The notes under the pieces: model-generated
Database searches by the model: none
Told to the model about the DNA's origin: nothing
The model's input: only the letters and a program-made list of their open reading frames with translations
Translations under genes and position numbers: made by a program
Part shown: positions 51,974 through 61,094 of the stretch, in pieces
Position numbering within the stretch: position 1 is the first letter of the stretch
Layout of the letters: every line of letters starts with the position of its first letter
Source: Mycolicibacterium fortuitum subsp. fortuitum
GTDB lineage: Bacteria; Actinomycetota; Actinomycetes; Mycobacteriales; Mycobacteriaceae
DNA: 64,000 bases
Assembly: GCF_022179545.1 (NCBI RefSeq)
Contig: NZ_AP025518.1
Coordinates: 4,836,001 to 4,900,000, forward strand
Direction of reading: 5' to 3'

Positions 51974-53646
51974 TTGATCAGCTCCTTCTGTGCGGGCGAT
52001 TCAGCGACTGCGGCAAGGTCTCTGGCCCATCGGTAGTCGGCCTTGCCGGCGGGACTTCGGAGCAATGCCTCCACGCGGACAAAGGATTTCGGCAACTTGT
52101 ATCGCGCCAGCCGTTGCCCGGCGTCGGCCAGCAATTCCTCGTCGGTCGGGTCGAGGCCGGCCACCAGCTCGACGACGGCGACGATCTCGCTCCCCCACCG
52201 CTCGCTGGGCCGTCCCACCACGACGACATCGCGGACCGCCGGGTGAGAGATGAGGGCGTCCTCGACCTCCTCGGCGAAGATCTTCTCCCCACCGGAGTTG
52301 ATCGTGACCGAGTCCCGTCCAAGCAACTCGATGATTCCGTCGGCGCGGTGGCGCGCTCGATCCCCGGGTAGCGACATACGCCGTCCCTGCACCGTCGGAA
52401 AGGTGCGCTCGGTCTTGTCCCGATCATTGAGGTAGCCCAACGGGATGGCCCCCTCCCGGGCCAGCCAGCCAGTCTCGGGATCCCCTGGCTCCAAGACGTG
52501 GCTGTGATCCTCGGACACGACGCAGGTGCCGGCCGCCGGAGTGAAGACACCGGAGGTGGCCGGTGACTCACTGGTGCTGACATTGGTCAACTGAGAACCG
52601 GTCTCCGAAGATCCCGCGACGTCGGCGATGACCACCTGCGGCAGCAGCCGCAGAATGCGGTCCTTCACCGATGCGCTGGTGATCGCACCACCCACGCCGA
52701 TGAGCTGAAGCGACTTCCCGGAGTGGCCGCCACGCTCGAGTTCGTCGCACAGCGGCGTCGCAAATGCGTTGCCCACCATGTTCATCCGCTGTACGCCCTC
52801 GCGGTCGATCAATCGCCAGATCGACGCGGCGTCGAGCCGGTCCACGACATCGGGGAAAACCACGGTTCCCCCGCCCAGAAGGCCCGCCAGTGCCATCCAC
52901 TGGGCCGCGCCGTGCATCAGCGGCGGTAGAGGCAGCACGACGGACTGCTCGGCCTTGGCGACGAGCGCGACACCGTCGTCGAGGGTCGCCGCTTCGAACA
53001 TGCCTTCCGGCAGGAAGCCTCCCAGCCCGCTCTCGAGGATTTCGGCCTGGGTCCACATCACGCCCTTGGGCATCCCGGTGGTCCCGCCGGTGTAGAGCAG
53101 ATAGAGATCATCAGGGTCCGGCTGCGTAGGTGGAGCGTAAGGGTTGGCAGCCGCGAGGGCGTCCTCGTAGTCGAGCGCGCCGGGAATCAACGCATTGCCG
53201 GATTCGTCGGCCACCTGCAGCAGAAGTGTCGGCGGCCGGCGCAGTGAGCCGAGGACCGCGGCGAGTGTGGGAGCGAACCGTGCGTGGTAGATGATCGCGC
53301 GCGGCGAGGCATCGTTGAGCAGATAGGTCAGTTCGGCCTCGACGTACCGATAGTTGACATTCAACGACGTGGCGCGGGCGGCCGCGGCACCGAGCATGCC
53401 TTCGAGGTACTCGTTGCCGTTGTGCAGATACAGCGCAACGTGGTCCTGGCCAGATTCCCACGGCTGCAGATCGGCGCGTGGCCGGTGGACCGTAATCCCG
53501 TGGAATAACAGCATGTTCGCCAGGCGATTGACTCGTGCCGCCACGTCGCGGTAGGTGAATCGATGTTCCCGGAACACGATGCAGTCGCGTTCGGGCAGCG
53601 CCGCGGCGACACCGGCGAACAGCTCAGCGTGGTTGTATCGCATCAA
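51970..53646 (-). CDS. Acyl-CoA synthetase (ANL superfamily)
   Basis: The 558-residue ligase has the P-loop YTGGTTGMPKG, a middle (AGSSETGSQ) unlike classic GMTE, and the C-terminal hinge and Lys region SPAGKADYRWARD. The ATP motif has Gly-Gly in place of Ser-Gly, as in the FadD19-like group. It activates a carboxylate, probably produced by the ALDH. Its stop overlaps the ALDH start. A 70-nt gap separates it from the ThDP enzyme upstream. Confidence 0.87.
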   Translation of the reverse strand: MMRYNHAELFAGVAAALPERDCIVFREHRFTYRDVAARVNRLANMLLFHGITVHRPRADLQPWESGQDHVALYLHNGNEYLEGMLGAAAARATSLNVNYRYVEAELTYLLNDASPRAIIYHARFAPTLAAVLGSLRRPPTLLLQVADESGNALIPGALDYEDALAAANPYAPPTQPDPDDLYLLYTGGTTGMPKGVMWTQAEILESGLGGFLPEGMFEAATLDDGVALVAKAEQSVVLPLPPLMHGAAQWMALAGLLGGGTVVFPDVVDRLDAASIWRLIDREGVQRMNMVGNAFATPLCDELERGGHSGKSLQLIGVGGAITSASVKDRILRLLPQVVIADVAGSSETGSQLTNVSTSESPATSGVFTPAAGTCVVSEDHSHVLEPGDPETGWLAREGAIPLGYLNDRDKTERTFPTVQGRRMSLPGDRARHRADGIIELLGRDSVTINSGGEKIFAEEVEDALISHPAVRDVVVVGRPSERWGSEIVAVVELVAGLDPTDEELLADAGQRLARYKLPKSFVRVEALLRSPAGKADYRWARDLAAVAESPAQKELIK

Positions 53647-53716
53647 ATCTCCAGTTCGAGGGTCACAGGCCCAGGCGACGCTGCCCGGGCCTGTGACGTG
53701 TCATCGGTGCCCCCGG

Positions 53717-55414
53717 TCACTTGGTTCGGACGTCGACGAGGGCCTGACGCCGCTCGTCGCGCACCACGCGCAACGCCTCCTTGAGCGCACCCGCAAGCTC
53801 GCTGCGGTGGTGGACGGTCACTCCGTAGCCGCCCGAGGCGGTGCAGTAAGACGCGAGATCCGGCGAGGGCGAGAGATCCGAGAAGCGTCCCTCGCCGGTG
53901 GCGACTGCTTCGCCTTCCGGATAGACGAGTTGCGTCGCCATGTCGACGGCCCACCAGTTGCTGTTGTTGGCGATGATGGTCAACACCGGCAGGTTGTGCT
54001 TGGCCGCCGCATGGTGGCACGCCGCTGGGTTGGCGAACATGTAGGCACCGTCACCGAGCGTGGCCACCACCGTCCGGTCCGGTGCGGCGTACTGGGCGCC
54101 CAGAGCCGCAGGCAGTCCCCAGCCCAGTCCGCCCGAGGCGGGCAGGAAGTAGTAGGTGCCGGGCTTCGTCCGGTTGAGCAGGCAAGCAGTCGACACGTAT
54201 TCGTTGAACACGATGTCGTCCTCGTCGAGCAGCTCGCCGAGGACTGCCGAGATCGCCGCAGAGGTGATCGGCTCATCGGCATCACGGCCGTTCTCGTCGC
54301 GGCGCTGGTCGTCGATACGGCCCTGACGAGCCGCGGCCACGGCGCGGATCTCCTCGGCGCGGCTCTGATCGATCCGGTCGGCGCGGGCCTGCAGAGCGGC
54401 AGACAACTGGGTGAGGAATGCAGCCGGCGTGGCGCTGATGTTGAGATCGGAGCGATGAGACCGGATCGGGTAGGTGGAGTAGAGCGGATCGACTCCTACC
54501 TGGGCGATGTAGGTGTCGGCGCGGGGCGGCGTGTGCGTCTCCATCCACGGCACGTCGCTCTCCAGGAAGACGATGACATCCGCCCGGGCGAAGACGGTGG
54601 CCGCCACGTCCATGTTCGCAACCCGGTGCGGATGGTTGTACGGGATGTTCAGGTAGCGAGCCCACGGATCGGCCACACCGATCCCGAAGCGAGTGGCGAC
54701 ATCGCCCAGCAGCTCAACAGATTCGGGCTCCACGCCGTTGGCCGTGGCCACGATGACCGGGAACTCGGCGGCGGCGATCCGGTCGGCGAGCGCCTCGATG
54801 GCGTCGGGATCGGGTTGCACGGTGGCCGGAACGGGCGTGCGTGTGACCGGCACCGCGGCGTCCTGCGCCGGCTCGGCCAGGACCTCGCGGGGCAGGGCGA
54901 GGTATACCGGCCCGCGCGGGTGTGCGCTGGCAACACTCACGGCGCGGTCGACCACGGATTCGACCTGACGGGGATCGCGCAGTTCGTAGTCCCACTTGAC
55001 GAATTCACGGACCAGACTCGCCTGGTCGAACATCTCCTGCGACCAGTGGATGGGCAAGTCGCGCGCTCCGACAGCACCACCTTCGAGGATCGGCGACCGA
55101 CCGGCGGTGACGAGCAACGGAATCCGATCTCTGGAGGCGTTGGCGACCGAGCACGCGGCATTCGCCGTACCGACGTTGACGTGCAGCATCAGGGCCTGGG
55201 GCCGCCCGGTCACCAGTGCGGCACCGTGGGCCATGCCGCCGGCGAGATTCTCGTGTGCACACAGCACGGGTGTCGGCAGCGCCGGATTGTTGTCCTTGTT
55301 GAGCGCATAGGCTTCGACGATCGGCGCGAAGTCGGTCCCCGCATTGACGAAGAAGTATTCGATGCCGTGCTCGACGAGCGCGTTCAGGTAGCGAGTAGCT
55401 GCGGTCTGCGACAT
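53717..55414 (-). CDS. ThDP-dependent enzyme (benzoylformate-decarboxylase / acetolactate-synthase-like)
   Basis: The 565-residue ThDP enzyme has catalytic Glu55 (AHENLAGG) and the cofactor motif GDGAYMFANPAACHHAAAKH ending in NN. It is closer to decarboxylases and ligases of 2-oxo acids than to E1. A role in cleaving or condensing a 2-oxo acid intermediate is plausible, but the substrate is unknown. ATG 55414 is chosen (MSQTAATRY); the long upstream extension is shadow frame. It follows the LLM gene by 31 nt. Confidence 0.85.
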   Translation of the reverse strand: MSQTAATRYLNALVEHGIEYFFVNAGTDFAPIVEAYALNKDNNPALPTPVLCAHENLAGGMAHGAALVTGRPQALMLHVNVGTANAACSVANASRDRIPLLVTAGRSPILEGGAVGARDLPIHWSQEMFDQASLVREFVKWDYELRDPRQVESVVDRAVSVASAHPRGPVYLALPREVLAEPAQDAAVPVTRTPVPATVQPDPDAIEALADRIAAAEFPVIVATANGVEPESVELLGDVATRFGIGVADPWARYLNIPYNHPHRVANMDVAATVFARADVIVFLESDVPWMETHTPPRADTYIAQVGVDPLYSTYPIRSHRSDLNISATPAAFLTQLSAALQARADRIDQSRAEEIRAVAAARQGRIDDQRRDENGRDADEPITSAAISAVLGELLDEDDIVFNEYVSTACLLNRTKPGTYYFLPASGGLGWGLPAALGAQYAAPDRTVVATLGDGAYMFANPAACHHAAAKHNLPVLTIIANNSNWWAVDMATQLVYPEGEAVATGEGRFSDLSPSPDLASYCTASGGYGVTVHHRSELAGALKEALRVVRDERRQALVDVRTK

Positions 55415-55445
55415 GGTGTTCTCTCTGTTTTGCGTAGGAAAAGTA

Positions 55446-56378
55446 TTAGGCGACAGTCGGTCTGGCGCGAAGCGTCGGGATGATCGATGCGAGTTCGCGC
55501 CACTCGGCCACCGGCAGTTGACGCCGGTCCCCGGTCTGCACCTGCACGCACACGTGGTCGGCACCGGCATCGAGGTGTTCTTGCACCCGGGCCGCGATCT
55601 GATCGAGGGAACCCCAGGCGACGATCGCATCGACGAGGCGGTCACTTCCGCCCCCGCTCAGATCGTCGTCGTCCCAGCCCAAACGCCGAAGGTTGTTGGC
55701 GTAGTTCGGCAAGGTGAGAAAACGACTCATGAACTGGCGGGCGATCTGACGCGCCACGGCGGGGTCCTTCTCGAACACTACGGTCAGCTCGGGCGCCAGC
55801 AGCGCATCGCCCAACGCCTCGCGAGCCACCGCAGTGTGCTCGACGGGCACGAAGTAAGTATGTGCGCCGGCGCCACGTTGGGAGGCCAGCCGCAGCATCC
55901 GGGGCCCCAGCGCTGCCAGCACCCTCTGGGGCGCGACAGGCGGTGGGGCTCCCCAGAATTCGCCGGCGTCCATGGTGTCGAGGTAGTCGACCATCGTGCT
56001 GTAAGGCTTGGTTCCGTACTGACCTTGGTGGGCCACGTCGACCGTAGCCTGATGACTCACCCCCAGGCCCAACAGGAACCGTCCGGGGAACGCCTCGCTG
56101 AGCGTTTGCCATCCTGCGTTCATGGTCATCGCGGTACGCGCATGCAGGCTGGCCACGCCGGTGGCCACCGTCAAACGGGCGGTGGCCCCCAGCAACAGCG
56201 CAGCATTGGCGAACGGTTCTCGAGTCACAGCCTCCGGTATCCACAGCGCACCAAAGCCGAGATCATCGAGCTCGGCAACGGCGTGCTGCGCACGGGCCAT
56301 CGGCTGGACATCGAGGTGGTACGACCAGATTCCGAGCGGGCCGAGGCTTGGTGCGAATACCTGGCCGGCATCGGTCAC
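55446..56378 (-). CDS. Second luciferase-like (LLM) flavin-dependent monooxygenase
   Basis: The ~310-residue LLM protein begins at GTG 56378 (VTDAGQVFAPSLGPLGIWSY), which overlaps the stop of the amidohydrolase gene (GTGA). It has the LLM barrel pattern (LGFGALWIPEAV, FPGRFLLGLGVSH, GADHVCVQVQ) and is about 300 residues like its counterpart at 45276-46187. It probably oxygenates or reduces an intermediate with FMNH2 or F420H2. It is the second gene of the minus-strand operon. Confidence 0.8.
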   Translation of the reverse strand: MTDAGQVFAPSLGPLGIWSYHLDVQPMARAQHAVAELDDLGFGALWIPEAVTREPFANAALLLGATARLTVATGVASLHARTAMTMNAGWQTLSEAFPGRFLLGLGVSHQATVDVAHQGQYGTKPYSTMVDYLDTMDAGEFWGAPPPVAPQRVLAALGPRMLRLASQRGAGAHTYFVPVEHTAVAREALGDALLAPELTVVFEKDPAVARQIARQFMSRFLTLPNYANNLRRLGWDDDDLSGGGSDRLVDAIVAWGSLDQIAARVQEHLDAGADHVCVQVQTGDRRQLPVAEWRELASIIPTLRARPTVA

Positions 56379-57568
56379 GGCAAGAGCCACTCTGCATTCG
56401 TCCGGAAGAACTTGGTCGTGATCTCCTCGCCCAGCGGCTCGACCTTGGCCAGCATGTTGTTCATCGAATCCTTGGTGCCCTCGACGTGCGGGTAGTCGGT
56501 CGAGTAACAGAACACGTCGGCCAGTTCCGGATCGTCCTGGATGTAGCGGTCGACGGGCTCGAAGTTGAACGGCGAAACCCGCACGTTGCGGGCCACATAC
56601 TCCGACGGCTTCATCGGGAGCTTGGCTGCGGCAGCGCCGGGGAATACCTTGCAGTACATGTCCATTCGCCGAGCGGCCGGGCCAACCCAGTGTGCGCCGA
56701 CCTCGAAGAGCCCCATGCGCAGCCGGGGGAACCGTTCGAACACTCCGCCGAGGACCATGGCAGACAAGTAGTTGTCGATGGCCATGTGGCAGGTGGCGAA
56801 CATACCGATGTTGGTGTTCGGGATCTCCGGGGACTGGAACAGATCCTGGAAAGTCTCGGCGAACGTCCAGCGCGGGTCCAGGAAGAAGAACTCGGTGCCG
56901 ATGTGGAGCGTCATGGCGACGTCGTTTTCCTCCAGCAACCGCCACAGCGGATCCATGCTGGAGTGCGCCGGCGATACGCCACCGGGCGGAATGTCGGCCT
57001 GCAGATAGACGGCCTTGACGCCGCCGTCGATGAGCCGCTTGACCTCGTCGATCATGACATTCACGTCGTTGGCGTCGGTCGGGATGATCCCGACGACGCG
57101 AATCCGACCGTCGTGCAGGGTGGCATTCTCGATGGCCCAGTCGTTGTACGCCCGGACGAACATGGCGGCGAATTCGGGCCGGGTGATGCCCTCGAACATC
57201 GAGGTGTCGTTCCCGAACCGCTGCTCGAAGCCGAAGTCCGTCATGCCGCCGACCATCATCGCCGCGATCGCGGTGGTCGGGAACACCAACTGCTTTTCGA
57301 TACCCATGGCATCGAGCACCTCGACCCGCCGGTTCAGGTCAATGGCACTGGGAGCCTTGGGCCCCTTGACCTTCCAAACGTTTTCGTCGGTGATCTCCAT
57401 GGTGTCGTCGACCTCGACGTGCATGTTGGTGTCAGTGGGATCGGGACGCAGCCGGTCGGCGGCCTCGAAAACTGCGCCCATGATGCGGCCGGCCTGGCCG
57501 AAGTAGTCACCGAGTCGCGTGCTCGGGATCATCTCGTGGGCGTCAACGTCGTGGGCAAGGAGCTTCAT
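56375..57568 (-). CDS. Amidohydrolase-2 family protein, first gene of the catabolic operon
   Basis: The 397-residue PF04909 protein has DVDAHEM near the N-terminus (D-x-H), TLHIGTEF for the barrel His, and STDYPHVEG for the C-terminal Asp. GGAGG lies 6 nt before the ATG. The 247-nt divergent gap contains the TAGATTGCTCTA operator. With the LLM, ThDP, ligase, ALDH, hydratase and 54-residue genes it forms a 7-gene unit to 49426. Confidence 0.85.
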   Translation of the reverse strand: MKLLAHDVDAHEMIPSTRLGDYFGQAGRIMGAVFEAADRLRPDPTDTNMHVEVDDTMEITDENVWKVKGPKAPSAIDLNRRVEVLDAMGIEKQLVFPTTAIAAMMVGGMTDFGFEQRFGNDTSMFEGITRPEFAAMFVRAYNDWAIENATLHDGRIRVVGIIPTDANDVNVMIDEVKRLIDGGVKAVYLQADIPPGGVSPAHSSMDPLWRLLEENDVAMTLHIGTEFFFLDPRWTFAETFQDLFQSPEIPNTNIGMFATCHMAIDNYLSAMVLGGVFERFPRLRMGLFEVGAHWVGPAARRMDMYCKVFPGAAAAKLPMKPSEYVARNVRVSPFNFEPVDRYIQDDPELADVFCYSTDYPHVEGTKDSMNNMLAKVEPLGEEITTKFFRTNAEWLLP

Positions 57569-57712
57569 CGCTACCTCCGAGGGCTGATTTCCCGGTGCCG
57601 GACCGGGATGGTGGTGGAATGCATGTGCTTTTTTGACCGCTGATCCACCGGCTTCAGAGTCGACAGGGCGGAATTTTCGGTACCCGCTCAGCGCCTGTTC
57701 CGGCGGACTAGA

Positions 57713-57724
57713 TAGATTGCTCTA
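57713..57724. promoter_or_regulatory. Operator a: TAGAT-TG-CTCTA
   Basis: One mismatch from the TAGATTGATCTA dyad. It lies in the gap between the amidohydrolase operon (minus) and the PPOX-like gene (plus) and contains a plus-strand TAGATT -10. It could control both directions. Confidence 0.6.
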
Positions 57725-57733
57725 GCGGAATCA

Positions 57734-57749
57734 GACAATCACAATTGTC
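57734..57749. promoter_or_regulatory. Inverted repeat GACAAT-CACA-ATTGTC
   Basis: Six-bp arms with a 4-nt spacer lie 9 nt past operator a, in the presumed 5' leader of the PPOX-like gene. It may be a second regulator's site. Confidence 0.4.
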
Positions 57750-57815
57750 CGACTGCGTCAACCCTAGGAGAACAGGTCCGAGCCTGTCTCAACATTGATC
57801 GAATCGGAGCAAAAC

Positions 57816-58205
57816 ATGCAGTTCATCCCCGCATCCCACAGCGACCTTGCCGAGGCGCCACTGGTCGCGTCGCTGTCCACCGTCGGCGCCGACGGCACTC
57901 CCCAGGTGACCGCGATCTGGTATGTGATCGAAAGCGGTACCGTGCGAATCTCGCTGGTCCGGACCCGGCAGAAGTACAAGAACCTCATCGCACATCCGCA
58001 GGCGACGTTGTTCATCATCGATCCGGAAAACCCGTTCCGGACACTGGAGATCCGCGGAACGGTGCAGGTTGACGAGGACTCCGGCCTCGAACTCTTCGAC
58101 CGGGTTTTCCGGCACTATGGCGCGGACCCCGCTACTGCCGCCGCAGCCCGAGAAGGCCGTGTCGCAGTGACCTTGGTTCCCACCCGTGTGGTGGCGCAGG
58201 GCTGA
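57816..58205 (+). CDS. PPOX-class (pyridoxamine-phosphate-oxidase-like / F420-binding) protein
   Basis: The 129-residue split-beta-barrel protein (LVASLSTVGADGTPQVTAIWYVIE ... RTRQKYKNLIAHPQATLFIIDP) is of the FMN/F420 PPOX class. In mycobacteria such proteins are often F420-dependent reductases. ATG 57816 is preferred over a start seven codons upstream. It is convergent to the tetR, 4 nt away, and shares the operator region with the amidohydrolase operon. Confidence 0.8.
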   Translation: MQFIPASHSDLAEAPLVASLSTVGADGTPQVTAIWYVIESGTVRISLVRTRQKYKNLIAHPQATLFIIDPENPFRTLEIRGTVQVDEDSGLELFDRVFRHYGADPATAAAAREGRVAVTLVPTRVVAQG

Positions 58206-58209
58206 GGCC

Positions 58210-58866
58210 TCAGCGAGCGGTGCGTGCGCCCTTGCCGCGACCGGTGCGCCCCTTCGGCGCGGCGGCCAGACCGGCGGCAACGGCGTTGGCCGCCGCCTTT
58301 CCGGCCGTGTGCATCGGCACGGAGGACCGGGTAGTGCGCGACAGCAGGACTGCACCCTCGATGAGGCAGAAGATCTCCACCGCGACATCACGAGCACGCT
58401 CGTCGGTCATGCCGGCGGCGGCGAAACGCCCCTGCAGCACGGTCAGCCACGACTCGAATGCCTCGGCGGCAGCGGTCCGCATCAAATCGTCGTTGTTCGC
58501 CACTTCCAGTGCGATCGTGGCAATCGGGCAGGCGTAGCCGTAGTCGGTCTCTTCGAGAAGGTCGGCCGCCTGCCGGAACGAAGCCGCCGTCGCCTCGACA
58601 ACGTCGGCTTCCTGCGGGTACACCGACTCGAGCAATTCGCGATAACGCTCACCGCCATAGGTGAGCGCGGCGGCACCCAACTCCTGCTTACCGCCGGGGA
58701 AGAAGTGGTACAGCGAACCGTAAGGTGCCTCGGCCGCCGCGAGGACGGCCTTGATACCAGTCGCCCCGAAGCCCTGCCGACTGAACAGATCTGTCGCGGA
58801 CTCCAAGAGGCGAACTCGCGTCTCGACGGGCTTGCCGGCGGCTGAGGAAGTGGCAGTCACACGCAC
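58210..58866 (-). CDS. TetR-family regulator, presumed repressor of the TAGATTGATCTA regulon
   Basis: The 218-residue TetR has HTH GIKAVLAAAEAPYGSLYHFFPGGKQELG of the LmrA/YxaF type and a basic C-terminal tail (APKGRTGRGKGARTAR). A dyad TAGAT-CA-ATCTG lies 13 nt upstream of its start, fitting autoregulation. Four other near-identical dyads flank it within 4 kb at catabolic genes. The start at 58866 (GTG) is slightly uncertain. Confidence 0.85.
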   Translation of the reverse strand: MRVTATSSAAGKPVETRVRLLESATDLFSRQGFGATGIKAVLAAAEAPYGSLYHFFPGGKQELGAAALTYGGERYRELLESVYPQEADVVEATAASFRQAADLLEETDYGYACPIATIALEVANNDDLMRTAAAEAFESWLTVLQGRFAAAGMTDERARDVAVEIFCLIEGAVLLSRTTRSSVPMHTAGKAAANAVAAGLAAAPKGRTGRGKGARTAR

Positions 58867-58878
58867 AGATTACTCCGC

Positions 58879-58890
58879 TAGATCAATCTG
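58879..58890. promoter_or_regulatory. Operator b (tetR autoregulatory): TAGAT-CA-ATCTG
   Basis: On the minus strand it reads CAGATTGATCTA, one mismatch from the perfect dyad. It lies 12 nt upstream of the tetR start codon. Confidence 0.6.
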
Positions 58891-58970
58891 TTATGCCGTA
58901 TCGGCGGCCCTTTTGCTGTGATGTTCGTCCTCCGGTGCTGCAGGTATGACCCGGACGACGCCTTATCCGG

Positions 58971-59738
58971 TCACACTACCGTCGGGAAATCACGCAGCTG
59001 ATCTACCGACCCGCGGCCCTTTTCCTCTCGCGAGATCGCTTTCAGGATGTAGCCGGCCAGCACGATCGTCCAGACGCCGTGGAAGCCGGCCACCACGACG
59101 CAGGTGACGAACCCGTCCCAGGCGAACGGCCCGACCAGTCCGAACGAGAAGGTCTGCAGGCCGTTGGGAAGGATCGTGACGACCTGCGCCAACGTGAACC
59201 ACGCCAACCATCGCGGAAAGTATGGTGTGCTGCGATTGTCACGGAGAATGGCGACCGCTATGGCGATGAGCCACAAAACGTATGGCGGCCAGGTGTAGTA
59301 GTAGAAGAACCAGGCAAGGTCGTTGAGAGTCAGGGTGATCTCGGGATCGATTCGCCCCGCCCGGAATGCGGCGACCGCGTACATGATCGACATGATCTCG
59401 ACGACCATGGTGTTGATCGCCGCAAGGATCAGCGTCGCGAATGTCAGCACCGGGTACCGCGGCGATTCTATGCGCCATACCCACACTGAAATGACCGCCT
59501 GCCACCAACCCCAGAACGCGAAGGCGATCATCATCAACAGGCAGCCGAGCTGAATCACATCGGAATTCCCGGCGTATATCTGCACAATCCGATCGGCGGT
59601 CCAGGTCGCGTTGTGGGCTGGGAACACTCGCGCGAGGACGAGGCCCAGGAACATCACGGGTACAGCGGCTACACCGCTGAACACGAACCAACGCTGAGCC
59701 CTGGCGTTCAGCCAGTGGGAATCCGCAATAACGCTCAC
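58971..59738 (-). CDS. Polytopic membrane protein of unknown function
   Basis: The 255-residue protein has about seven hydrophobic helices with aromatic-rich loops (AFAFWGWWQ, WFFYYYTWPPY). No transporter signature is recognised. GTG 59738 is taken as start (VSVIADSHWLNARAQ). It is divergent from the NIPSNAP gene and in the same direction as the tetR. It could be a membrane component of uptake, but this is an inference from context. Confidence 0.65.
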   Translation of the reverse strand: MSVIADSHWLNARAQRWFVFSGVAAVPVMFLGLVLARVFPAHNATWTADRIVQIYAGNSDVIQLGCLLMMIAFAFWGWWQAVISVWVWRIESPRYPVLTFATLILAAINTMVVEIMSIMYAVAAFRAGRIDPEITLTLNDLAWFFYYYTWPPYVLWLIAIAVAILRDNRSTPYFPRWLAWFTLAQVVTILPNGLQTFSFGLVGPFAWDGFVTCVVVAGFHGVWTIVLAGYILKAISREEKGRGSVDQLRDFPTVV

Positions 59739-59829
59739 CACAAGGACCTTTCGATTCGACCGCCCCACCCTCGCCCCGTCGCGAGACGTCGGTGCGGACT
59801 CGAACGTTGACCTCTCCGAAGCCTCACGA

Positions 59830-59841
59830 TAGATTGATCTA
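59830..59841. promoter_or_regulatory. Operator c: perfect TAGATTGATCTA
   Basis: The perfect dyad abuts the NIPSNAP ATG at 59842. TAGATT (59830-59835) is a -10 ending 7 nt before the ATG, so the operator overlaps the promoter of a leaderless mRNA. Confidence 0.7.
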
Positions 59842-60177
59842 ATGGCTGACACACGTGTTTTTGAACTTCGTACGTACGAAGCGGTGCCGGGTAAGATCGA
59901 TGCGCTCGTGGCCCGCATTGGTGATCACGCCGCGGCGCTGTTCGAGAAGCACGGCATGACCAATATCGGCTTCTGGGTGCAAACCGACGAAGAGGGCAAG
60001 GCCACCGACACCCTCACCTACATCGTGGCTCACGCGAGCCGTGAAGCCGCGGCCAAGTCGTGGGAGTCCTTCTGGGCCGATCCTGAATGGCAGGCGGCGA
60101 GGGCCAACGGCGAACAGGTCACCGCCGGCGCCACGTCGGTGTTCATCGAACCCACTGCGTACTCCAAAATCCGTTGA
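59842..60177 (+). CDS. NIPSNAP-domain protein
   Basis: The 111-residue protein has the NIPSNAP-like dimeric alpha/beta-barrel pattern (VFELRTYEAVPGKID ... MTNIGFWVQTDEEGKATDTLTYIVAH). The function is unknown; relatives occur in degradative clusters. Its leaderless start directly follows operator c. A strong terminator follows the stop by 6 nt, so it may be transcribed alone. Confidence 0.8.
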   Translation: MADTRVFELRTYEAVPGKIDALVARIGDHAAALFEKHGMTNIGFWVQTDEEGKATDTLTYIVAHASREAAAKSWESFWADPEWQAARANGEQVTAGATSVFIEPTAYSKIR

Positions 60178-60183
60178 TCTCCC

Positions 60184-60223
60184 AAGATGAAGTCCCCGCT
60201 GTCAGCAGTGGGGACTTCATCTT
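60184..60223 (+). terminator. Terminator after the NIPSNAP gene
   Basis: Perfect 14-bp arms (60184-60197, 60210-60223) plus inner CTG/CAG pairing give a long hairpin with a 4-nt loop. The U-tract is weak. Confidence 0.65.
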
Positions 60224-60299
60224 GTCGGCACCCGTCGCCGTCGGCCACAGGTAAATCTGACCACTCTCCGGGCTGCCCGGACCACTCCGAGGAATCTGC

Positions 60300-61067
60300 A
60301 TGTCTTCCCTCTTCGATCTCACCGGACACGTCGCGCTGGTCACCGGAGCCAATTCCGGCATCGGCTTGGGCATGGCGCACGGCCTGGCACAAAGCGGTGC
60401 CGACGTTTGCATTTGGGGCACCAACGTCGAGCGCAACAAGTCCGCCGCCGAAGAACTGGCCAAACACGGCACCCGGGTGCACGCCGTACGGTGCGATGTG
60501 GGCGACGAGGAGGCGGTGACCGCAGCCTTCGCCGAGACGCTCGAATACTTCGGCCGAGTCGACTCGTGCTTCGCCAACGCCGGCGTCCGGGCGCCCGAAA
60601 CGCCCTTCCTGAAAGCGACTCTCGCTGAGTTCCAGGGTGTCACGAGGGTGAACCTCGACGGTGCATTCCTGACGCTACGCGCCGCAGCGCAACACATGGT
60701 CGAGCGCGGCGGCGGCGGCGTGCTGGTGGGTACGTCGAGCGTCTCCGCACACCACGGAACGCCACGCGGCCAGGCCTACGCGGCGAGCAAGGCCGGCCTG
60801 GCGGCGATGATGCGCAGCTGCGCCATAGAGTTGGCGCGATACCAGATCAACGCGCACTCGATGGTGGTCGGATGGACCGAAACGCCGCTCATTTCAAGGG
60901 AACTGAGCAATCCGACATTCGAAGAGAACGTGATGAAGCGGATGCCGCAGCGGCGATGGGGCGAGCCCAGCGACTTCGCCCGCACCGCCGTCTATCTGGC
61001 CAGCGGTATCGGCGGATTCCAGACAGGTGACGAAATCGTCGTCGACGGCGGGTACATGGTTTTCTGA
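60300..61067 (+). CDS. Short-chain dehydrogenase/reductase
   Basis: The 255-residue classical SDR has TGANSGIG (15-22) and the catalytic motif YAASK. It uses NAD(P) to interconvert alcohols and ketones. It lies between the terminator of the NIPSNAP gene and the convergent lipocalin-like gene. It is probably part of the local pathway, but no TAGATTGATCTA site lies at its promoter. Confidence 0.88.
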   Translation: MSSLFDLTGHVALVTGANSGIGLGMAHGLAQSGADVCIWGTNVERNKSAAEELAKHGTRVHAVRCDVGDEEAVTAAFAETLEYFGRVDSCFANAGVRAPETPFLKATLAEFQGVTRVNLDGAFLTLRAAAQHMVERGGGGVLVGTSSVSAHHGTPRGQAYAASKAGLAAMMRSCAIELARYQINAHSMVVGWTETPLISRELSNPTFEENVMKRMPQRRWGEPSDFARTAVYLASGIGGFQTGDEIVVDGGYMVF

Positions 61068-61094
61068 TCAGACCTTCGCCCACCGGAAAGACCG

